A stretch of 64,000 bases of DNA from Aphrocallistes beatrix (GCA_963281255.1 OY725490.1:2914001-2978000), one strand, 5' to 3'; numbered from the stretch's first letter, positions 34,060 to 46,537 are shown. Translations and numbers: made by a program. The notes: generated by a model from the sequence alone, not told the origin.

Positions 34060-36900
34060 CGTGCTTCACGCATGCTCAATTCGTATTTAATTTAAGGAAT
34101 TGAGCTTGCTCAACTCTTGCTCCAAAGTTCTCCATGCCTAACTCTTAATCTAGATTTGGGCATGATCAACTCTTAATGAATACAAATTCTGAATGTCATA
34201 CTAAGTATGATATCTTGGAAAATACATTATGAAATTCTCACAATTAATTTACTTATTTTGGAGCGAAAATAATATCACAAAGATCTCCAGTTTGCCTTCA
34301 CCTTTTTCATGCGCTTGCAATCCTTACAGCCTATAAATGCATCGCCATACCAAGAGAATATAGTCTGGCACAGTTACTGTTCAAACAAGTTTACTATGTC
34401 AGACTATTCATACTCACTTGGTATTGCGGGCATTTGTGGGCTGTAGGATTGTAACTGCATGAGAAAGGCGGAGACAAACTAAGTAAGAAAATAAACTGAA
34501 GTTTGTAACGCTGGAAATATTGTTTTTCGTGGGAGTGCATAATGTATTTCCGTCTCAACTTAGGTAGGTAGGGACTTCACAGTATAAAGACTATCTAAAT
34601 CCACCATTGAAAGGAAAGCATTCAAAGTGGCGCAGCATAATTGAAATGTTCCCACTAGTGGTGGGACGTTGTCGTCGCCACATTTTTTTATTGCGCAAAA
34701 GGTCAATGTCTGACTGTCTGGAATTATCTAGACTAGCTTCTGACATTTTTCATTCGTGAGGAAGGCTGTTCGCAGGAATATGTATGCTATCGAATAGGGT
34801 AGGAGTTGGCACACATTCCGTGGTTTAGGGATGCATTCAATACTTTAAGATTCTTAAGGAACCGCAAATTAAATAGCTTCGCGGACCACGTCGCTGTTAC
34901 CTTATCTTGGACAGTGAGTATTGCATTTTCATGGAAAAAATTAATTAGTATCCTCTGGTTTATCAATTTCATACTTCATTTTAGCAACCTGAATTTTCTT
35001 ATGGCACAATAATTTCCTACTTGATCGAGTATTCTATTCAAAACAATCCGACCTATGCCTCCAACGCGAAAATGACCCACACATCTATTTTAAATTTCAA
35101 AATAGTACTTGAATGGGACTGAGTTCCCCTTAGCGGTCCACATAGGATTTCAGGGAGTGCACAGGATTCGAAATTTTGTATTATGGTTAACAAAAGAAGG
35201 TCCACTAGAATCATTCGTGAATGATTGGCAGGCCGGATTTAAGGCAGGGAAAAGTAGGAATTTGCCCAGGGACCACATACTTAGGGAGTAAGGACTAAAA
35301 ACAGGGGTATTGCCCGTATTGGAAAGGGGGACCTCATTTCAAATTTGCTAGGGGGCACACAGTTAGTGTACGAATGAGATGGCAACATTGTTTGATTAGA
35401 AGTAGCGGTTTTGTGTATTTTCGCTTTTGCTGTTTGAGTTGAGGGGTTGGTTGAAACCTTATTACGCTTCAAAAAGTACGTAGACACATTTTCTAGATAT
35501 TTCATGTTTTCATGGATTTTATTAATATTAGAATACAGAAATACTAGCACTAGCACAACCAATGTATTTAAACTATTATTATACACGCAATTTCTGGGGA
35601 CCCACACATATAAATTCGGCCATACCTACAAGTTCCAATTAAGTGAAAAATGAGAATACTTCTTAATAGGGTATTTAGAAGGGAATTTGAAACAGAATGT
35701 ATGAGAGTGCTCTTGGTAAACGAGAGGATCTTTATAAAACTGTCGAATATAGCTATCATTGGAAAATTGGAAAGGAATGTCTTGAGATATCTCTGTGATC
35801 ATTTTTCTAAATGCTCTGACGAAAGGCAACCCGTTCCTCGGGTATTTCCTGTGTTGAGGATTATCTGCTTTCACGGGTGTGAACATGACAGCATGTCCAC
35901 GATAGGTCAATTCCACTTTAACAACTTGGTACATCTGACTATAAGTCCAATCACTGTCAAACAATGTCGTAAAAGGAAGGAGAGCTTCTACTGCATCACG
36001 ATGGTACGCATTGAACATCGCATCAAAATGGACAACTGTTAAGTACAATGGCATATCAGTTCCAATGTAGGTGCGGTTTGGAGCTAGTTTCTCATTGACT
36101 TTGACATGTGGCAGGCATGTTTCTTGATAAGATTGGTTGGTCCTTTCGGAATTGTGGTGCAAATAATAATTTGGTACTCCAACTGCTGGCTCATGTTCAA
36201 TGAGAAAATTTTCAAAAGATCGCCATGGCGATATCGATTTCATTTCAACGGAGAGTATTTCTCATGATAAGAAAGCTGTACATCATCATCCGCGAATACA
36301 TAATAAAGATAATCCACATTTCTAGCCTGAGCTGCCTTGTAGATCAGGTTTTTTCCTGTATTCAAGGTAGTTGGGGCAGAAGAATATATGTACTGTACGT
36401 GACTCAAAGTAGAATTCAGGCATTTCTTTTTAAAACTAAAAACAATCACATCGCGTCTGCATTCGTCTGGATCACCCAATAATTGATTCCCAGTTAAGAA
36501 ATAATCTGGGATACATTGTTCTGTCTGGATTAGATAGACGAAAAGTTTTTTCGATGCAAACTGATTGCTAAGTATTTTAAACATATCTAACTTTTCGAAG
36601 TGCAACGCATTAAAGTATAAGAAAAATAATATTGCACTCCCGATCAACATGAATACCAAAGTTCTCTGTACATAAGAAAACTTCATTATTGCATATATGA
36701 AGCTTTCTTGAGTTAGATGGAATAAAAAATGAAATACTGAAGTTACAGTTATCTTAATTGCTGATTTAGGTACTTCGGACGACCACCGTTTTAGCCACAA
36801 TTGTTACTATTTTGAACTAAATAGCATCAAAATCAGGTCGAATTTGTTAATTATACCAAGTTCTATGCGTGTTATAGATACTATAGATAAGGTCAATTTT
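34060..36900 (-). repeat. Segmental duplication, left copy (partner about 45500-47960)
   Basis: Collinear with 45500-47960 in the same orientation, with indels. Shared landmarks outside the gene include CAAAGATC...CAGTTTGCCTT, TGCATAATGTATTTCCGTCT, GCTTCTGACATTTTTCATTC and TTAAATAGCTTCGCGGACCA. A piece of the outer flank (34130-34240) also recurs at 41914-42010. The unit carries the glycosyltransferase-like gene. Confidence 0.8.
35626..36800 (-). pseudogene. Type II membrane glycosyltransferase-like gene, copy 1, frameshifted
   Basis: Homologous over its whole length to the intact gene at 46787-47860. The aligned start is near 36686; the open frame extends further upstream without support. 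The N-terminal half reads through the signal anchor and DYLYYVFADDDVQL to EKYSPLK, then meets a stop. One base is missing at about 36250 relative to the intact copy (CAACGGAG against CAACAGGAG), after which the remaining 205 residues (KSISPWRSFENFLIEHEP to SLNWNL) follow in another frame. Protein identity outside the lesion is very high, so the duplication is recent. A sequencing error would restore the gene and should be excluded. Confidence 0.75.
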
Positions 36901-37080
36901 TATATACTAAGTTATATCGTGCATTCGAAGGTATATTGGAATCTTAATTAATTGATACTCTAGTTGATTTAACACTTGTGTAATGAATCTTAATTATATT
37001 GTACTGTAAAGGCGAACATGAAGATTGGGAATTCTGATTAGATAATTAGTAAAGTGAGCATCTGGAAATCATTTAAGAGT

Positions 37081-37289
37081 AATATATATGTCATGGGGAA
37101 ACTTCAAATCTGGGGGAATTTGAAGTTCCCCTAGGGGAAATTCAAATTGGAGTTTCCACTGGGGGGAATTTCAATTGGAGTTTCCCCTAGTGGAAATTTA
37201 AATTCCCCTAGTGGGAACTCTAATTTGAATTTGCCCTGGGGGAACTTCAAATTCCATCAAATTTGAAGCTTCCCCATGACATATATATT
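37081..37289. mobile_element. Foldback MITE (ATATATATGTCATGGGG termini)
   Basis: Starts AATATATATGTCATGGGGAA and ends with the inverse TTCCCCATGACATATATATT. The interior alternates AAATTCCCC / GGGGAATTT motifs, so the 209 bp can fold almost completely on itself. No frame. Confidence 0.8.
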
Positions 37290-37723
37290 GTATCAGTATC
37301 GAGATTGGATGTCTGTCTGTATAGATATTATTAAAGACTAATTAAGAGCATGCTTATTAACTCATAATAAAGAGATAAACGTGCTTAATAACTCCTTAAC
37401 ACGAGCTGAGCATGCTCAATCTTGATCTAAAGTTCTACTACATGTCAAACTCGAGAGTTGGGCATGCTCAACTCTTGAGGGATGTGGATTTTGAATATCA
37501 TATTTTGGAAAATACATGATAATACATGAATACCCAATTCGTCTTCACCTTTTCCATGCGGTTAGAATCCTTACTGCCTACAAATGCACTGCGATACCAA
37601 GTGAGTTAGTCTGGCACAGTTACTGTTCAAACAAGTTCCGGAGTTATCCGTAGTGAATATTTCGTGTTGTACCGCTTGCTTGGTTCGCCTAGGTTGTCTG
37701 CGATTTCGAGAGAAGATGCCCTG

Positions 37724-38006
37724 TTAACCAGCTGTTAGCGATTCTATTTTTGGTTTCTGTCTTCGCTCCAGCCCTGGATTGATTTGCTCCCCTACCTCCC
37801 TCTGAGTACCTTCAAGTTCCTTGTTCTGCTGGATAACCTGAACTGTAGCTAAGGGTGTTGCTCCTTCAACCGTCGACTCAATTTCTGTCCAATCTTTGCT
37901 TAGTTTGACACTTCTCTCAAAATAGAATTCTACCGACAATAGCTTCTCCATAAATTGGCGCCCAACAATAGGATAGGTTCCTCTGATTCCAAAATCTGGA
38001 TTCTAA
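37724..38006 (-). CDS. Unassigned open frame, possible exon or retroelement piece
   Basis: An open minus-strand frame enters at an AG (about 38007) as NPDFGIRGTYPIVGRQF and continues MEKLLSVEFYFERSVKLSKD to a stop at 37724. A Met-initiated form of 75 residues starts at 37951. The composition is protein-like and unlike the surrounding repeats, but I recognise no family. It may be a single exon, a domesticated fragment or chance. Confidence 0.25.
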
Positions 38007-38014
38007 CTACGACA

Positions 38015-38740
38015 TTGTGAATGGAATTGGAGTAAACTGTCAGAACTGAGCTGACCGAACTTTAAAATACAAAAACAAATTCCTTCTTTGTTGAGTAAAT
38101 TTCAATCGCTTCAAAAGTAAACACTTTTTTTTGTGGTAATTATTTCTTGCAAAATTGCAAGCAAAGAGTTCGAAATATTCACTCGATTTTACGAAAAGAT
38201 TGAATGAAAATGTATCTTCGTCAGGAGCATGGAACCTTATTGCCAGTCAGGGCTGCGGAAACTTTGCCACAGAATAGCTGTACGTGTCTGCAAAGGAGTA
38301 CAAGAACACTAAGAGAAAGATAGAAGGTTCAACACTGTTCCTCTCTCGGTATACTTCCTCCAAGAGATGGACAATTTCATTGGATATAGTGATGTATTGA
38401 TTATAGTGATGTATTGTGCAGTATCACTATATATCCAATACATAACGTATCTCGAAATTAAGAAGCAAATACAATTGCTGGTTTCTAGATTATAAGTTAG
38501 GATTTTACTCGTTTCATAGAGCAAAATATGTATTCTGAGTTATCCTATTTTGTAATCCTGATGTGGATAGATATTTGGGGTTATAATATACAGATATACG
38601 TATATATGTACGTCTTATATACTAGATCCTAAAAACAGCAGAAGCAGAAGATCAAGAAATTATTTCTGTCATTTTTCAATGAACTTGCATTTTGTATTTT
38701 ATATATTTATATTTTCTCAATTCAACATTTTTGTCAAGTA
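38015..38740. other. Intergenic, nothing recognised
   Basis: AT-rich sequence with a local palindrome around 38370-38460 (GATATAGTGATGTATTG with an inverse). No gene. Confidence 0.4.
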
Positions 38741-38743
38741 ATT

Positions 38744-38890
38744 TAACCAAGGGATTCTCTAGGAGCACGAGACGCTCCTTTAGGCGTATAGGTTTAGCTC
38801 GAAAGTGTATAGGATCGTGAAAATTTAGAATATTACCCAATTTACCTATATTATAATGTTATTTATCGATTTAGGCGTAAACTTTGCAAT
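38744..38890 (+). repeat. Dispersed repeat, copy 3
   Basis: Collinear with 3042-3190: AACCAAGGGATTCTCTAGG, GAGACGCTCCTTTAGGCGTA, ATTACCCAATTTAC and TGTTATTTATCGAT. Confidence 0.65.
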
Positions 38891-39103
38891 TAGATAGTGT
38901 AGAGGTTTTGAATCATTGTTGACTGTGCACTCCCTGTAGCGATATTTCTATATTCCATCGAATCTCTTCCAAAGTATTATGTCACATACTTAGATGGCTT
39001 CAATAAAACACAAATTAGACACATAAATTAATGACAAACTTAAGAGAACAAATTAGGCATACATGGTCATAAACTAATAACTAGAGTAGGAGCAATAGGA
39101 GAG

Positions 39104-40339
39104 TTAGAATAGCTGAAGAACGTAGTTAGGATTATGAGAAGCTACTATGATTCTATTTTCAGAATCGACAGCTATTCCTCTAGGTTTATATAGTTCCCCA
39201 ATTCCTGTTCCTTCCCTACCGAACTTGTGTATCAGCTCTCCTTTGCTTGTAAATATTAGGACGTAATGAGCTGTCCAATCAGTTATTAAGATATTCTGTT
39301 TAGCATCCAGACAGAAGTGGTGTGGATGAGTCACATGCCCACCTTCTCCAATTGGAATTATCTTCCTAATCAGCTGATGAGTGTAATTGTAGTAGCGAAT
39401 CAGATGTTCTCCTTCTGTCAGCACTACTATCTCCTCAGTTGTGATCTTGATGTCGAGAGGTTTAGGAATTTCTGGAATAACTGAATTGAATGTAAGATTC
39501 AAGTTCGAACATTGAATTCTGTTATTGCTACTGTCACATATATAAATTCTATTTTTATCGTTGGAAGCAGCAACACCGCGAGGGAAGGAAAATTCAAGTT
39601 TCTTCTTTCCTTTTTTCCCAACTGACTTCAAGAACATCCCTTCAGCAGTGTATTCATTCAGACAATGACCCATGTACTGTGTAACATACACTGAGTTGTT
39701 ACTGATACAGATACCGCAGGGAAGATTCATCTTTTCACTGAAATCGAATAAGAATTCAAAATATTTGGTGAAGACTTGGACACGATGATTCCCATCATCG
39801 CATACATAAACATTGTTTGTTTCAGGATGGATAGCGATTGAACGAGGATCACAGAACATTCCAGCTGACTTTGATTTCTCTTCACTGTGTCTACCAGCTA
39901 CAATTACTGGGTTTTCTATTTCTTTATAGTCCCGAACAGAACTCAACCTAATCGCTCCTAACTTACTTAACCCAGCTTCCAACTGTGCATCCCACTCCAA
40001 CTCTACTCTCCTCATGCTAGCTCTCTCCTTCTCCAAATCTTCCCTTAGCTTCTTCACATGGTCATCCAACTCAGAAACGTGTTGCAACACTAGATCTTTG
40101 ATATTATTTATTTTGGCTTTCGCTAATTGCATCTCTTTCAGTTGATTCAAGTCCTCAATCTGTTCATTAATACCTTCACCTCTGTATCGCTCCTCTAGCT
40201 GATCCAATTGTGATAGCAGTTCAGTTTCCCTCTCTCCTAGCACTTGATGAGCTTTAGCGAACTTCCTTCCTATCTCCTCTCTCACCTTCTCTACATTCGA
40301 CCGAAACCTATCCTCGCTTAACACACTAACGCTAGCCAT
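39104..40339 (-). CDS. Divergent coiled-coil/NHL-repeat protein (second subfamily), intact
   Basis: 411 residues from the Met at 40337-40339 (MASVSVLSEDRFRSNVEKVR). This start aligns residue for residue with the MAS start of copies A-F; a Met 11 codons upstream (40372) is the longest alternative. Order: coiled coil (about 10-125, with ERETELLSQLDQLEERYRGE and LREDLEKERASMRRVELEWD), a linker, then NHL repeats with RSIAIHPETNNVYVCDDGNH, GICISNNSVYVTQYMGHCLN, FPRGVAASNDKNRIYICDSS, HHFCLDAKQNILITDWTAHY and PRGIAVDSENRIIVASH. It has the same architecture as copy D but low overall identity, so it is an older paralogue. The pseudogene at 62670-63840 is its close relative. No RING or B-box. Confidence 0.88.
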   Translation of the reverse strand: MASVSVLSEDRFRSNVEKVREEIGRKFAKAHQVLGERETELLSQLDQLEERYRGEGINEQIEDLNQLKEMQLAKAKINNIKDLVLQHVSELDDHVKKLREDLEKERASMRRVELEWDAQLEAGLSKLGAIRLSSVRDYKEIENPVIVAGRHSEEKSKSAGMFCDPRSIAIHPETNNVYVCDDGNHRVQVFTKYFEFLFDFSEKMNLPCGICISNNSVYVTQYMGHCLNEYTAEGMFLKSVGKKGKKKLEFSFPRGVAASNDKNRIYICDSSNNRIQCSNLNLTFNSVIPEIPKPLDIKITTEEIVVLTEGEHLIRYYNYTHQLIRKIIPIGEGGHVTHPHHFCLDAKQNILITDWTAHYVLIFTSKGELIHKFGREGTGIGELYKPRGIAVDSENRIIVASHNPNYVLQLF

Positions 40340-40372
40340 TTCTTCCCAGGTAAACTCACTCAGTTCTTCCAA

Positions 40373-42010
40373 ATAGCAAATCGTATATATTCAATCATTA
40401 TTCTATATAGCTTTATATATGTCTATCCTACACTGAAACATGTTCTATCAGTGATAGTACCAATAGGAACTAAATTAAGTGGCAAATCATTCTTTGAATG
40501 TTTTTGTGGTTTATTAAGGATAATTCTAAATACAGTGAATGAACTTTCTTACAATATAGTGGAACTTTGTTTGAATATAGAACCATGTTTGTTGTTTTGT
40601 GCATAGTTTCGTCTAAAGTTCGTAACCACCTACTGCAGTTGTCGCATCAGAAACTTATCAGTAACAGAGTTCATACTAACCATGCAAGATTGGTTGTTGG
40701 AAGTGGTCACAGGACATACACCACTTAGAAGTTTGATTCGTTGAGAAATCACGAGACAAAACTTGCACAAAGCATCTTAATCACATTTTGAAACTTTACA
40801 AGATTGGTTGTGAACTCAACACAAATCTAAGAACATTTGTTGTTCTGAACTGAAGAGAATCTTATAAATTAAACCTTGATTATATTTTTTGTTTTATTGT
40901 CTGTTTGTGTCAGTTGATTGAGGAACTGGGAGGTACTATAACGTGACATTTGACATATAGGGAAATAAAGATTACAAGTAATCCACAAGGGAGTTTGAAG
41001 ATCTGAGCAAAATCTTCGCACCTCTCCGAGATAGGTGACAAATTATACTAACCAATAAAATTCAATCATTTAATCTAAGACTACCGAAATGTACCACAGT
41101 GGTACAACTTTATGGATCCCATTGAAAATGGCTGAAGACATCCGCGATATCGCGACTTTTCGATAATCTAGGGAAATAATAATACTGAATTGAGGTCTAA
41201 ACAGTAGACGTTATACAAGCACACTGAAGACATAGAAACGTCATTTATTTGAATTCTCAATTAGATGTCAGAGATTCATCCACTTGGAATCCAGATCTAT
41301 CCATATATGCAATATTAGTAACAAATGTAATAATAGTACAAAATTGTTTGCAATAATTATTGTATTTGTTGACAAACTCGTATGTTCATTGGCTATAGAT
41401 AAACATTCCTGAAAACCAAATTGACATCTCATCACTACGAGAGTGAGACCGAAAGTTTTTAGACTAGCACACGTATCATTTTTTAGCATTAACCAAATTG
41501 ATCCAACTAAATCGGACCAACTGTACATTGTCACAGACCTGCATTTTTAGCTGAGATTTTGAATGGATTGATGTTTAGCATAGAAATCTTGATTTTTATC
41601 CTTTCTGTGATCAGCATACTTTCGGCAGAGTGTAATGAACACATATTATGGAATCAAAATGTTTGATAGGAATTCACTTGAAAGTCCTTTCAATTTTCCA
41701 ATATTCTTTGCCATTTTCCGCATTCAATTTATAGGATTGCGTACGATATCTGTAACCTGCAAAGTTCGTAGAACATTTGATTCAATAGATAGGATACAAA
41801 CACATTTTGAGAATGGAATTTTATTCAATTTCTGTGTTACTATCAGAGGAACCAAAAGTGTCGGTCGACATAGCGATAATGCATTGAAACATCAACCAGA
41901 AACTCAAGTTTTCCATGCCTAACTCTTAATCTAGATTTGGGCATGATCAACTCTTAATGGATGCGGATTCTGAATGTCATACTAAGTATGATCTCTTGGA
42001 AAATACATTA
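40373..42010. other. Intergenic; holds a flank piece duplicated at 48600-48840
   Basis: 41680-41900 (CTTTCAATTTTCCAATATTC, GGATACAAACACATTTTGAG, ACCAAAAGTGTCGGTCGACA) matches 48610-48835. 41914-42010 matches 34130-34240. Otherwise AT-rich, no gene. Confidence 0.55.
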
Positions 42011-43043
42011 TAGCATAGCCGTATATAAGGCCTCACAGTAACTTGCGGACTTGGGACTAGGGATGCGGTAGAAGATGGTTGAACTATTACATGAGCAGCC
42101 TTAAATCATTAACAAAGCACAATAGAGCTTAGGAATGTATTACCAGCATATATAAATATGGTGTCAAAGTACCCAAATCCGTTGCTAAAATTTAGATTAG
42201 TTATCATCTGATTGCGCAATAGGTCATACTTGTGACAAATTTGGTGATTTGGCCGTTTAGGGGCACTTCTAAGTTTTTTATTATAATTTTTTTTGCATAG
42301 AACTGAGATGTGAATGGGTTAATACGAAAAATTTGGAATCTTTTAATGGAATGTTGCTATGGAAACGTATTTTGGTCAGTTTGGATCATATCTTGAAAAC
42401 CGCAAGAGCTAGACGTTCAAATGTAACTCTATTTGATAGCCAATATACTATTTTCTATTAAGTGATAATATAATCTATTTGTCTAAATCCAATGGTTTAC
42501 GAGTTATTAGGCAATGTATCAAATTTGTCACATTTGGTAATTTGTCGAATATCTCGTAAACCATTGAATTTAGACGTCGAAATTATATTGTAGCTTACCT
42601 AGGAAGGAAGTAGTATATTCGCTATCAAATGAAATTATATTTGAATGTATAGCTCTTGCGGTTTTCAAGATATGATTCCAAATGACCAAAACACGTTTCC
42701 ATAGCAACACTGGAATGTAGCAATATTCCATGAAAAAATTCCACATTTTTTCGTATTAACCCATCTAAGCTCTATACGAAAACTTTATAATAAAAACATT
42801 TAGAAGTGCCTCAAACGGCCTCTGAAAATCACAAAATTTGTTAAAAGTATAACCTATTGCGCAACCATATGGTGACTAATCAAAATTTTAACAACGGATA
42901 TTGGTACTTTGACACCATATCTATATATGCTTGTAATACATTCCTAAGCTCTATTGTGCTTTGTTAATGATTTAAGGCTGCTCATGTATTAATTCAACCT
43001 TCTTCAACCGCATCCCTAGTCCCAAATCCGTTACTGCGAGGCT

Positions 43044-44398
43044 TGTTTCGTGATATTTTGAGTCATTAGTATTACTAAACCAGGGATATTTAACTACCGT
43101 GATATTATGAGTCAAAACGATTAGCTAATACAATACCTTGGCAACCACAACAATGACTCTGTTAAAAGTAAGTAATCGACTATGACAATAACAAATATTT
43201 ACTTACAAGTACATTACGATATCTTTTACGTAGTTTAGTGGCGTAATAATATTAGTTCAACCAATATCTTTTGCCTATTCACTTTTATTACACATCCGAT
43301 TATTACAAATTCAGTTCATTAAATACATATTAGATTACTCAATATTTTTCTAATCTATATTATCAAATGTAAGAGCCAAATACAGTTTCTATACAATTCA
43401 AAATGTTTAGTTGTTATCTGTAATATCTATATCTAACTTCATTCCATAAGTTGAAGTAGAACTGTTGATCATTGATCTGACAGGTTCGTAATGACAGTGA
43501 AAATTAGTAATGTAGATTGAGCCATGGTTGCAATCATAATTTGCTGCTCTTAAAAGACTCCAGCGAATCTCACTGATGCTAGATCCCCGAGTGCGGTAGA
43601 AATTATTCGCGACATAGATATCTGTTTCTAGTATCGCTGAGGCTGCCATTATCTCGACATCTCCACCCCAAGTCTTCGCGAAATACAAGATTCTCGTTCA
43701 TAAGATATTCGCATGGAGTGGTCTTCTTTTGGCGGAAATACCATGCAAGCTGACTTGTACCCTTACTTGCAATGAAATTTGCTATGATAGAGCGAATCTT
43801 TAAGTGTTCATGTTGATTTCCAGTTATTATTTGCGACAAGCATCGAAATAAACAGTTTCCATCCCCGATGATAGTTTCAGTCTCCCAAGGTCTGCAATAG
43901 CAAAGTTGTTGACCGATAAAATTGGTGGGTTGATTAGATAACGAATCAAAAGTTAAATTAAGTAATCTACATTTTTCTTGCTGCCAGGTTTCATTCACAA
44001 CGAGTACTTTAGGATCTTTGTCTAGTTCAGGTCCATTTGTATGTAGTATGTTGTCAGTAAAGTGGAATGGATTGAATATTAAAGATTAAAATTATATTTA
44101 TATAGATAAGTTAAATATCTGTTAATGTATGTCATCAGTAAACTACGTAAAAGATATCGTAATGTACTTGTAAGTAAATATTTGTTATTGTCATAATCGA
44201 TTACTTACTTTTAACAGAGTCATTGTTGCGGTTGCCAAGCTATTGTATTAGCTAATCGTTTTGACTCATAATATCACGGTAGTTAAATATCCCTGGTTTA
44301 GTAATACTAATGACTCAAAATATCACGCTAGTGGAATATCCATGGTTCACTAATACCAATGACTCAGAATATCACGTGACTCAAAATATCACGAAACA
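43044..44398 (-). mobile_element. TIR element carrying an OTU-protease reading frame
   Basis: Inverted arms of about 195 bp: 43044-43237 (TGTTTCGTGATATTTTGAGT ... ACGATATCTTTTACGTAG) and 44139-44398 (inverse; the outer part carries an extra tandem copy of the ATGACTCA-AATATCACG motif). Between the arms lies only the OTU-like frame. The element sits inside the right terminus of foldback I. No transposase is present, so it would be non-autonomous or a captured gene. Confidence 0.75.
43407..44085 (-). pseudogene. OTU-like cysteine protease frame, frameshifted, no clear start
   Basis: The upstream frame is open from about 44085 (NPFHFTDNILHTNGPELDKD) through LVVNETWQQEKCRLLNLTF to the catalytic block IIGDGNCLFRCLSQIITGNQ (Asp-Gly-Asn-Cys) and KIRSIIANFI. 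At about 43690-43700 the homologous frame shifts, and continues as TWGGDVEIMAASAI and the histidine block IYITNFHCHYEPV, ending at 43407. The catalytic Cys and His motifs of the OTU deubiquitinase fold are therefore both encoded, in two frames. A Met-initiated version starts at 43996-43998. OTU domains like this one are known as passengers in animal transposons such as Helitrons. The frameshift and missing start argue for a decayed copy. Confidence 0.75.
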
Positions 44399-44415
44399 GA
44401 CCTTATATACAGTAG

Positions 44416-45478
44416 GCATAGCCTACTCTAATAATGCCTCACAGTAGACTGGAAATCATGGACTAGGGATGAAGTAATAGCCGAATGGATTAATACACGA
44501 TTAGCCTGAAATCGTTAACCATGCAGAATAGCCATTAAGAATGTATTACCAGCATATATAAACATGGTATCAAAGTACATATCCGTTGGAAAATTTCGAT
44601 TAGTCATCATATCATTGCGAACAGGTCATTCTAAGGACAATTTTAGCGATTTCTAAGCTGTTTTAACCCTATTTCTAAAAGGTATTAAGGTGTGATTTTT
44701 GTGTAGAACCAAGATTAGTACGAGTTGATTTGAAAAATTTAGAATTTTTCAATGGAATGTTGTTACATTCCTGCGTTGCTATGGTAAAGCATTTTGGTCA
44801 GTTTGGGCCATTTCGTGCAAACTGTAGTAGCTAGATCTTCAAATTCGATCGTGTTTGATAAGCAATGGGCTACTTCCTATTAGGTGATAATACAACTTGA
44901 ACTTTTAAATTCAACGAGTTTTGAGTTATGGGTTGATTTTAAGAATGTGGTCAAAACACTAAATTGTCTCATAACTCTATAGTCTGTGAATTTAGAAGTT
45001 TAAATTGTATTATTACCTAATAGGAAGTAGCCAATTGCCTATCAAATAAAATCAAATTTGAAAATCTAGTTCTTACAGTTTATAGGATATGGCTCAAACT
45101 GATCAAAATGCTTTACCATAGCAACGTAGGAATGTAACAACATTCCATTGAAAAATTCTAAATTTTTCAAATCAACTCGCACTAATCTTGGTTCTACACA
45201 AAAATCACACCTTAATACCATTTAGAAATGGTTTAAAACAGCTTAGAAAATTGCCAAAATCGTGCTTAAAATGACCTGTTGCGAAATGATATGATGACGA
45301 ATCGAAATTTTGACAACGGATATATGTTATTTGATGCCATGTTTATATATGCTGGTAATACATTCTTAATGCCTATTCTACATGGTTGACGACTTTAGGC
45401 TAATCGTGTATTAATCCATTCGGCTATTACCGCATCCTTGGTTAATTTACTGTAAGGCATTATTAGAGTAGGCTATGC
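44416..45478. mobile_element. Foldback element II (1063 bp)
   Basis: Termini GCATAGCCTACTCTAATAAT and its inverse, flanked by AGTAG at 44411-44415 and 45479-45483. The two halves are inverted copies meeting near 44960. Landmarks are GACTAGGGATG, ATTAATACACGATTAGCCTG, ACCAGCATATATAAACATGG and TTCCTATTAGGTGATAATAC. No reading frame; a transcript would form a roughly 500-bp hairpin. Confidence 0.85.
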
Positions 45479-46537
45479 AGTAGGCTATTATTATACGTAG
45501 ATATAAAATTATCACAATTAATTTACTTATTTTGGAGCGAAAAGATATCACAAAGATCCTCAGTTTGCCTTTACCTTTTTCATGCGCTTACAATCCTTAC
45601 AGCCTATAAATGCATCGCGATACCAAGAGAATATAGTCTGGCACAGTTACTGTTCAAACAAGTTTACTATGTCAGACTAGATTTGGTATTGCGGTGCATT
45701 TGTGGGCCGCAGGATTGTAACCGTATGAGAAAGGTGGAGACAAACTAAGTAAGAAAATACTTTTATGGAACTGAAGTTTGTAACGCTGGAAATATTGTTT
45801 TTCGTGGGAGTGCATAATGTATTTCCGTCTCAACTTAGATAGGTAGGGACTTCACAGTATAAAGACTATCTAAATCCACCGTTGAAAGGAAGGCATTCAA
45901 AATGACGGAGCAAAATTGAAATGTTTCCACTAGTGGTGGGACGTTATCGTCACCACAATTTTTTTATTGCGCAAAAAGTCAATGTCTGACTGTACAGTTT
46001 ATGTCACAAATCGTATTTGACTAGATATCTGTCTGTCTGGAGGTAATTACTAGACTAGCTTCTGACATTTTTCATTCGTGAGGAAAGCTGTTTGCAGGAT
46101 ATGTATGCTATCGAATAGGGTAGGAGTCGGCACATATTTCGTGGTTTAGGGATGCATTCATTACTTTAAGACTCTTAGGGAACAGCAAATTAAATAGCTT
46201 CGCGGACCACCAGTTATTGGTTCCTATTCTAGAGGTTGATTATAAAAGATGCCCATGTCCATCGTAAATACGTATTAGCTTCATTTCGTTTGTAGAGAAT
46301 AAATTAGAATCTGAATGAATGGCAGGGCCGGATTTAAGGCAGGGAAAGGGGGCATTTGTCCCGAGGGCCACATACTTAGGGAGTAAGGACCAAAAATAGG
46401 GGTGTTGCCCGTGTTGGAAAGGGGGACATCATTCAAATTTTCCAGGGGCGCACAGTTAGTGTACGAATGAGATGGTAACATTGTTTGATAAGAAGTAGCG
46501 GTTTAGTGTATTTTCGCTTTTGCTGTTTGAGTTAGAT

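Larger units (their letters stand above)
42021..44410. mobile_element. Foldback element I (about 1 kb), its right terminus split by the OTU element
   Basis: Left arm 42021-42530 and right arm about 42535-43042 are inverted copies of each other: GTATATAAGGCCTCACAGTA, GACTAGGGATGCGG, CATGAGCAGCCTTAAATCAT and AGCATATATAAATATGGTGT against their inverses near 43040-42900. The last bases of the right end (CCTTATATAC, 44401-44410) are displaced beyond the 43044-44398 insertion. The arms are non-coding. Elements II (44416-45478) and III (61192-62150) share layout and many motifs. Confidence 0.8.

Noticed and set aside
37956-37966. TGGCGCCCAAC as an LTR-retrotransposon primer-binding site
   Set aside because: No LTR, polypurine tract or reverse transcriptase was found nearby; the match is short and may be chance within an open frame.
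40340-40372. Eleven extra N-terminal residues for the divergent NHL protein
   Set aside because: All other family members start at the MAS methionine, which aligns at 40339; the upstream Met is kept only as an alternative.
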